From the IMG/VR virus record IMGVR_UViG_3300044701_003175, positions 62,001-126,000 of that record: a stretch of 64,000 nucleotides of DNA; one strand, written 5' to 3'. The notes under the pieces are model-generated. The model saw nothing but the letters and a program-made list of their open reading frames with translations, made no database searches and was not told the DNA's origin. Each line of letters starts with the position of its first letter. Position 1 is the first letter of the stretch. Below are positions 53,946 to 61,000 of this stretch, piece after piece. Source of the DNA: a virus. A program made the position numbers and the translations under genes.

Positions 53946-54265
53946 ACACCGTCTTTAAGAACAAGACTGGTTCCTACGCCCCCACCGAGCTGTCCATTGT
54001 TGTGTGGTCTAACCAAAAAGGCAGGGGTAGAGCCCTTGAGACTATGACTACCGACGATTCCACTATGCCAATCGTTTTCCCCACTGCCTATCTTAAGAAA
54101 AGGCGCGAGTGGGGCCTTGCCACATTTGTGTCCACACAGCAAGAGGTTTTTGACCTTCTACCTAAGAGCACCAAAAGAAGTCCTCTAATAATCCCAATGC
54201 CGATTGCCAAATCAGCCTTGGGCTGGGACAACTTCTATATCCCAACTGAATACGTAGAGGAATAA
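53942..54265 (+). CDS. Hypothetical 107-residue protein
   Basis: GTG start overlapping the previous stop. MNTVFKNKTGSYAPTELSIV, WGLATFVSTQQEVFDLLPKS, LGWDNFYIPTEYVEE. No family recognised. Ends one base into the next ATG (TAATG). Confidence 0.65.
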   Translation: MNTVFKNKTGSYAPTELSIVVWSNQKGRGRALETMTTDDSTMPIVFPTAYLKKRREWGLATFVSTQQEVFDLLPKSTKRSPLIIPMPIAKSALGWDNFYIPTEYVEE

Positions 54266-54636
54266 TGAGAAAACAACTAGATGTCTTTCCAGCAATCGTA
54301 AAAGTCATTTCTCCGGGCTCCCTTTCCGACCTAAGCCTCGCTAACGTCAAAGGGGATATGCCACAAGGGACAAGGAAGTTGGACCGTTGTAGGGTTGTGG
54401 TGCTTGGCGACACGATTGTGATTGCCGTTGACTCTCCTGAGGGGCCTCAGCTAGTCTTCCGCGAGCGGGTTGTTGAAATGCTCAATGAGAAGGGCTTAGA
54501 CAGGGTAAAAACCGAATCAGGCAAAATGCTGGCTTTTATCAAGGACAATAACTGCGGGTGTGGGTCTCGGCTTCGTAGTTGGAACCCTTTTGGAAACATC
54601 GTCTCATCTACGGAGGACCCAAGTGGAATTATTTGA
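54265..54636 (+). CDS. Hypothetical 123-residue protein
   Basis: MRKQLDVFPAIVKVISPGSL, RCRVVVLGDTIVIAVDSPEG, CGCGSRLRSWNPFGNIVSST. Beta-rich, Cys pair CGCGS. It carries an SAS-like sequence in antisense (54308-54328). No family. Confidence 0.65.
   Translation: MRKQLDVFPAIVKVISPGSLSDLSLANVKGDMPQGTRKLDRCRVVVLGDTIVIAVDSPEGPQLVFRERVVEMLNEKGLDRVKTESGKMLAFIKDNNCGCGSRLRSWNPFGNIVSSTEDPSGII
54308..54328 (-). promoter_or_regulatory. SAS-like sequence in antisense, copy 6
   Basis: Minus strand CGGAAAGGGAGCCCGGAGAA then ATG 54308, inside the plus-strand gene 54265-54636. A 48-codon antisense frame follows (to 54162), but nothing else supports it. Confidence 0.45.
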
Positions 54637-54907
54637 GTTTGTAATACTCGCCCTTGCAACCTTTCGTATCACCAGACTAATAACGCGAGACGTTATTACC
54701 GAACCAATAAGGAGTAGAGTCTGGAAAAAGCTACCCCCAGAGTCTTCCAAGATTGGCTACCTATTCACTTGCGAGTGGTGTATGTCGATTTGGGTAGCAT
54801 CACTTGTCTACGTATGCTTTATCATTACATCAGTAACTGTTATCCTTTTAGTGCCATTCGCACTATCAGCCGTAGCAGGACTGTTGACTGCGTATGAGGA
54901 CAAATAG
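54623..54907 (+). CDS. DUF1360-like membrane protein
   Basis: 94 residues from GTG 54623 after CGGAGG: FVILALATFRITRLITRD, PIRSRVWKKL, LFTCEWCMSIWVASLVYV, a final TM. The LAxFRxTRLIxxD...CxxC design matches DUF1360, seen in many actinophages beside the portal. Confidence 0.76.
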   Translation: MELFEFVILALATFRITRLITRDVITEPIRSRVWKKLPPESSKIGYLFTCEWCMSIWVASLVYVCFIITSVTVILLVPFALSAVAGLLTAYEDK

Positions 54908-54939
54908 CTCATGCTCCGTAACAAAGTGAAGGGTTAACA

Positions 54940-56709
54940 ATGGCGGTATTCAAAAAAGAAGAGCCAGTACAAGAGCCAGTTGTTTCTGAAACCAAGAAAC
55001 CACGTCCTCGTCGCCGTACTCGTACTAACCGCTCTACTCAAATTATTGAGAGAACAGTAGCTCCTCAGCCTTCTGGCATTCTTTCAGTTTTCACTTCACC
55101 AAACTCACCAGCTCCGCTTTCTTACAACACTCCTCGTTCTATGACTGCAGCAGCAGTTCAAGTCAAAGTAAATGACAAAGGCGAGTTCGAACAGTTTAAG
55201 CAACGTCGTAGCGCATCCTCATCTGCATGGCAGGCCGAAGCTTGGGAGTATTACGACGCAATTGGTGAAATTAAATACGCATTTAATCTTGTTGCATCTG
55301 TTGTCTCACGTATTCGTATATACGCAGCTGCAATTGATGACCCATCACAGGCTCCAGTTTCAGTACACGAGTCTCGAGTAATTGACCAACGTCTTGCATC
55401 AGCAGCAGAGCGTGCTCTTGACCGTCTTAACTCTGCATATGGAGGCCAAGCAGGTCTTCTTAAAGATGCAGCTCTTAATCTTTCAGTTGCTGGTGAATGT
55501 TATCTAGTACAAATGCCAGCTCGTCCAGGTTCAGGAATTCCTGAATCTTGGGACGTCCGTTCCGTTGACGAAGTTGTAACAGATGCACGTGGTGGATTTA
55601 ATGTTATTGGTCGCCGTGAGCAGGGTGCAGGTCAAGGTGGCGGTGCATCAATGGGAGTTAACAAACTTAATAAAGGTTCCTTTGTAGGACGTATCTGGCG
55701 TTCACATCCACGTTTCTCTGATGAAGCAGATTCTTCTCTACGCGGTCTTCTAGATCTTTGCGCAGAACTACTTCTCCTCAACAGAACATTCCGTGCAACT
55801 GCACGCTCTCGCCTCAACGCAGGAGCACTTTATCTTCCAGACGGACTTTCTGTTGCTGCACAAGCAGACCCTAACTATCCATACGATTCTGAAGACGGAA
55901 TGGGAGCGGGCTTTACTGCAGAAGAAGCAGAAGACGAATTTGAAGAGCAACTCATCGATGCGATGACAACTCCGATTCGTGATGAAGAATCTGCGAGCGC
56001 TGTTGTTCCTCTTATCATTCGCGGTCCTGCAGAACTTGGTGACCGCATCAAGCAATTTAAGTTTGAGCGTTCTTTCGACCCAGCACTTGCTGAGCGTTCA
56101 GACCGTGTACTAGAGCGCATTCTTCAAGGTCTTGATGTTCCAAAGGACATCGTCACAGGTCTTGCAAATGTTAAGTACTCCAACGCGATGCAAATCGACG
56201 AGTCTCTGTACAAGGCACACATCGAACCATTGATGCTTCTCATCTCAGACGCTCTTACAGTTGTCTACCTACGCCCATATCTAATGGCAAATGGTTTCAC
56301 CGAGTCTGAAGTAAATAGAATTGTTGTTTGGTACGACCCATCAGCAGTCTCAACACGTAACGACCGTGCTGCAGATGCAGATGCAGGTTACGACCGCATG
56401 GCAGTTTCTGCTGACACATGGCGTCGTGCTCACGGCTTCTCAGACCAAGATGCTCCTACTCCAACAGAAGTTGCTCTACGACTTCTACAAGAGCGTGGCG
56501 CAATCACACCAGAACTTACAGAGGCAATGCTTAAAGCTGTTGCACCAGATGTGATGCAAGCAGTTCAGCAAGTAAGCCAAGAAAGTTCTGTTGCTCCAAT
56601 GTCACCAGAGTTGCAAACTCTTCTTGACGGTGCAATTGGCGAAGCTCCAGCAGAGACTCCAACCGAGGAACCAGCAACACCTGCACCAACTGAGGAGGCT
56701 CAGCAGTAA
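54940..56709 (+). CDS. Portal protein
   Basis: 589 residues. Basic N-terminus, then WEYYDAIGEIKYAFNLVASV, a mid portal domain, FRATARSRLNAGALYLPDGL, and LQGLDVPKDIVTGLANVKYS with AMQIDESLYKAHIEPLMLLI, as in actinophage portals. The dodecameric gate of the capsid. The Pro/Glu-rich end is low complexity. Opens the structural module. Confidence 0.88.
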   Translation: MAVFKKEEPVQEPVVSETKKPRPRRRTRTNRSTQIIERTVAPQPSGILSVFTSPNSPAPLSYNTPRSMTAAAVQVKVNDKGEFEQFKQRRSASSSAWQAEAWEYYDAIGEIKYAFNLVASVVSRIRIYAAAIDDPSQAPVSVHESRVIDQRLASAAERALDRLNSAYGGQAGLLKDAALNLSVAGECYLVQMPARPGSGIPESWDVRSVDEVVTDARGGFNVIGRREQGAGQGGGASMGVNKLNKGSFVGRIWRSHPRFSDEADSSLRGLLDLCAELLLLNRTFRATARSRLNAGALYLPDGLSVAAQADPNYPYDSEDGMGAGFTAEEAEDEFEEQLIDAMTTPIRDEESASAVVPLIIRGPAELGDRIKQFKFERSFDPALAERSDRVLERILQGLDVPKDIVTGLANVKYSNAMQIDESLYKAHIEPLMLLISDALTVVYLRPYLMANGFTESEVNRIVVWYDPSAVSTRNDRAADADAGYDRMAVSADTWRRAHGFSDQDAPTPTEVALRLLQERGAITPELTEAMLKAVAPDVMQAVQQVSQESSVAPMSPELQTLLDGAIGEAPAETPTEEPATPAPTEEAQQ

Positions 56710-58053
56710 ATGGCTGAAGAGACTTGCCCTCCAGCAACTCAAGATGTTGCTTTGAATCTAAAAAATCGCAAGAACGCGATTGACACTGCAATGTATGGAC
56801 CACTCAATCCTGCAGAGCCAAACGAAGAGTATTGGACTGCACTTGGAAGCGAGTGGGGCGTAGATGCAGAAACTGCTAAAAAGCAGACTTGTGGCAATTG
56901 CGCTGTCTTTATTAAAACACCAGAGATGCTTTCATGCATTGAAAGCGGTTTGACCGACAACTCAGATGAGTTCGATTCAATTGATGCAGCTGGTGAACTA
57001 GGATATTGCGAAGCGTTTGATTTCAAATGTGCATCTGCACGTACATGTCGCGCTTGGGTTGCAGGTGGTCCTGTGACAGCTGCTGCTAAAAAGAAGATTG
57101 CACAAACCCCTGCCCCTAAAAAAGATCGCGTCAAAGGCTCTGACAAAAATACAAAGGGCTCAGCTGCAGGCGGTAAGAAAATCACTTTTACTCCTGCGAT
57201 TGAAGCTTCTCTTCGAAAGAAGGCACAGGAGCACAACGAGAAGGCACCTAAGGGTCGCAAGACTTCCGTCTCAACGCTCAAGGCGGTCTACCGCCGTGGT
57301 GCAGGAGCCTATTCAGTATCTCATCGACCTGGGATGACTCGTAACCAGTGGGCTATGGGTCGCGTTAACGCTTTCCTTCGTCTACTTAAGTCTGGTAAGC
57401 CAAAGAACTCTGCGTACAAAGCAGATAATGACCTTCTACCAGCATCACACCCTAAGTCTTCAAAAAAGAACGCATCTTCAAAAGCAATTACAGCTTCTGC
57501 GTTGATTCCTGAAGAGCAGGCACTAGCAGACGCTCTTGTTTCAATCACAGAGAAATATGGCAAGTTTGACCAAGACGGTGATGGAGTTTGGGCTGGCTAC
57601 ACACCTGCTTCTGAGAACGAAGTAAAAGATATCGGCGTTAAGTGCTCCAACTGCGTCTTCTACCAAGCAGGAGATGTATGTCGAATTATTTCTCTTCCAA
57701 TTGAAGATGATGGTAAGTGCCGTTTTGCTGTAATTCCAGAAGGCGTTGTAGATGTTTCGCAGGTTCCAGTTCGTGATGAAGAAGACCTAGAACTTCTTCT
57801 TGCATCTGCAGAGGCAGAAGCAGACCTAACCGTGGAGTTGAAGTCTGAAGAAGAGTACGAAACTCCAGAGTACGCAATTTTTGCCATGACAGAATATTCT
57901 GGACTTGGCTACGAAGCAGAGCCAGCTTTCCGTGCTGCTTGGCTTCGTGCAGTTCGCAACAATGAAAACCCATTTAAGCGAGCAGCAGTTCTTGCAGTAA
58001 TGACATACGACAGCATGGATTCAGACCTTCTGCCGAAAAGGAAGAACAAGTAA
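56710..58053 (+). CDS. Head accessory protein with a Cys cluster
   Basis: 447 residues directly after the portal stop. CGNCAVFIKTPEMLSCIESG, YCEAFDFKCASARTCRAWVA (six Cys, maybe a Fe-S or zinc site), TSVSTLKAVYRRGAGAYSVS with NQWAMGRVNAFLRLLKSGK and LLPASHP, then CSNCVFYQAGDVCRIISLPI. The second domain recurs in phage capsid or maturation proteins. Acidic C-terminus. Confidence 0.7.
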   Translation: MAEETCPPATQDVALNLKNRKNAIDTAMYGPLNPAEPNEEYWTALGSEWGVDAETAKKQTCGNCAVFIKTPEMLSCIESGLTDNSDEFDSIDAAGELGYCEAFDFKCASARTCRAWVAGGPVTAAAKKKIAQTPAPKKDRVKGSDKNTKGSAAGGKKITFTPAIEASLRKKAQEHNEKAPKGRKTSVSTLKAVYRRGAGAYSVSHRPGMTRNQWAMGRVNAFLRLLKSGKPKNSAYKADNDLLPASHPKSSKKNASSKAITASALIPEEQALADALVSITEKYGKFDQDGDGVWAGYTPASENEVKDIGVKCSNCVFYQAGDVCRIISLPIEDDGKCRFAVIPEGVVDVSQVPVRDEEDLELLLASAEAEADLTVELKSEEEYETPEYAIFAMTEYSGLGYEAEPAFRAAWLRAVRNNENPFKRAAVLAVMTYDSMDSDLLPKRKNK

Positions 58054-61000
58054 TGGCTGCCAAGAGCAAAATACAAGTACCAGTTATTTCTTATGAAGCG
58101 CAGAACCAGCGAATTATTGATGCTGGTCTTGAGCTAGTTAAAGAAGCAAACTCTAAGTTTTCTGGTTCTCGCATTGTTACTCGTAGAGCTGCTCTTGCTG
58201 TTCTAAACCGTTCTTTGACAAAGTATGAAGGTGAGTCTTACTCTCTTCGTCGTATTCGCTCCATCAAAGAGTTAAACAACTACATCCAACTTGCTCAATA
58301 CAACAAAGTTTTCTTTGGAACTGTAGATAACACAGACCTACTTCCAATCTCCCACCCACGTTCTACTCGCAAGCATGAGTTGAGCACTGCTGACCTTATG
58401 CGCCACCGCGCTCGCTGGATTGTTGACGACCCAAAGATTCAAGACGATGAGATTCGCTCTGTTCTAGCTTCTGCTCTAACTGCACACCCAGCTACCGCTG
58501 AGTACGAGTATTCAATCGCTCGCTTGCAGTCACTGCCACAGGGCACAGTCCCTTCTTACGCACTTCTAGCAGCTCTAGGTGATGGAAACTCATCTGCTGC
58601 ACGTCGCGCTCGTGCTTTGCTACAGCGTCGTGACCGTAAGGGTCGCTTTGCGTTCATGGGCGGTTCACTTCGTGCTTTGATTCGTAAAGCAAATGGTGTT
58701 GTTCAATCTCTAACTGGTAAGACTGTTGCTGCCGATGAGAACAGCGATACTTTTGACATTGAGTTGCCAAATGGTGACCTTGTTCGTGTCCCAGCCAAGT
58801 CTGCAGAAGGTGTCAAGGCAGTTCTTAAGTCTGCTCAAAATCCAGATGGATATAGCAAGACTCCTGCAAAGGTAAAAACTGGTGACCCAGTTGTTGATGA
58901 AAAAGATTTAATTAAGCTCGATGCTCCTGCAGGATTTAGCAAGGATGAAAGCTGGTCTCCAAGCGAAGACGACCAGAAGTACTACGGAACCAAGATTGAC
59001 CTTGGAACCAAGTACACAGATGATGCATACGACGTTATTAAAGTTTCTAGCCCTAACGCATTTGCTAAAGACCAATTCGAAGCAGCACAACAGCGCGAAG
59101 GAGAAGGTCAGAACGTTGTTACAGAAGGACTTGGAAAGAATGGCTCACTAGACCCAAATCTTCCTGTCTACTTTGTATCTCGCCGTGGAGAGAACGAGAA
59201 GTTCCCGTTTGCTGCTGTACAGCGTTGGTCTGATGTTCAGGACTACATTGCACAGGATGAACCAAAGTTTGAGAAGAACGAACTACCAGACCCATCAAAG
59301 ATGCTTGATGAAGGTCAAGAAGCTTCTGAGCCACAAGCCCCAGAGGCAACACCTGCTGAAGGTCTTGAAGGCAAGTTAGTTCCTAAATCTTCAAAGAAGA
59401 ATTTGAAGAAAGACCAGAAGAAGTATCAAAAGGCTCTTAAGGATTATGAGAAGAGTGGTGGAACATTCCCACTCGACCCGACCAAAGACCACATGCTTCT
59501 TCCAGATGGCACAGTTGTTGACGCTGAGACTGGTGAGGTTGTTCGTAATGCAGATGGAACCTCTGCAAAAATTAAGCCTGGAACTGAAGCATCTGAAGTT
59601 CCTGCTGGCGCATACAAGATGGACGATGCTCCATACACACCACAGGGAGCCGATGCAGATGTAGAGTCTGCTGACTACACAGATGACCCTGCTGAAATCG
59701 CACAAAAGTTTGATACTCCAGAAATTACTGATGCTTTGGAAAAAGCTGTTGATGGAGACGGAACTTCTCAGCTTCCATTTGAAGCAGGAGATGAGTCTGT
59801 ACCTGCTGAGGCTCTAAGAGATGCTCTTGATGAAAAGGGCGAAGACTCTAAAAGCATTCTTGCAAAAATTTACGACAAGATTAAAAACAAGCTTTCAGGT
59901 AAGAAAGAAGAAGCTACACCTGAAGTTCCTCAAGATGTTGTAGATGAATTAGGCAAAGACTTACCAGAGTCTCCAATGCCATCTGCTGATGCAGACCCAG
60001 CAAAATTGCCTGCACTGCTTGATGGATTGTCTGATGCAGAAAAAGACGAGTATGCCAAAACTGGCGATTACGCCAAGCATCTTCCAAAAAATAAAGATGA
60101 TTTTGATTTGCCAGAAGGTTACGGCTTCCTAGACGCAGAGCCTTTTAACAAAGACCTATTCACACTTCCAGAGGATGCTCCAGAAGGATTTAATTTCGAC
60201 CCAATCGATATTGCAAATAACTACGACACTGAAGCACTTAAGAAGGAGTTGCGTCGCGCTGTGGAACCAGGCGGCGATGGTTATGGAATTCTTTCTCAAG
60301 AGACTGATACTGGCGAAGATTACAATGGGTACGTTCCAGCAGAAGCGATTCGCGATGCGCTTCAACTACAAGGTGAAGACACTAATTCTCTTCTTAATGA
60401 CATTTACGAAGAAGGTATCGCTGGTCAAGAAGACCTAACCCCTGTAGAAATCAGTGACGCTCTGGAAGGAGAAGAACCTGAAACATCCGAAGGAACACCA
60501 ACCCCTGAGCAAGAAGCGCCTGCCGAAGCCCCGCAACAAGTTGCGACGGATGAAGCGGGACCCGAAACCGTTGCCAATATTGGAGAACCAAGCGGACCTG
60601 CAATCGTTGAATCAAAAGCAGGAGATCTCAAACCAGGAGATATAACTGTTGGTGACAACTTTACGATTGAAAACGTATTTTCTGATGAAGAGTCTGAGGC
60701 ACTAAAACCGGGTTCAGTTTGGGTTGAGGGTTACTATCCAGGTCACGTCACACAAAAGACTAAATTGTGGAACGCAGACACAAACATTTCTGTTTTCCGT
60801 AACGTCGAGCCTCCTGCAAAGGGAGACTTGCCAGAGCTGTCTAAGCCAAAGCCAAAAGAGTTTGACCCTGAAGGCAAGATTTACAAGGACAAGGTCCTTG
60901 GTGTTTTTGTTCCAAAAGATGGAGAAGCTCGCAGCAAGTTCCTCGATGCTCTAGACCAATACAACGCTCAGATGGCAGAGGCTAAAGCTAAGTGGCAAGA

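Noticed and set aside
54162-54413. Antisense frame starting near an SAS-like site
   Set aside because: Fully overlaps two coupled late genes; kept only as a motif observation.
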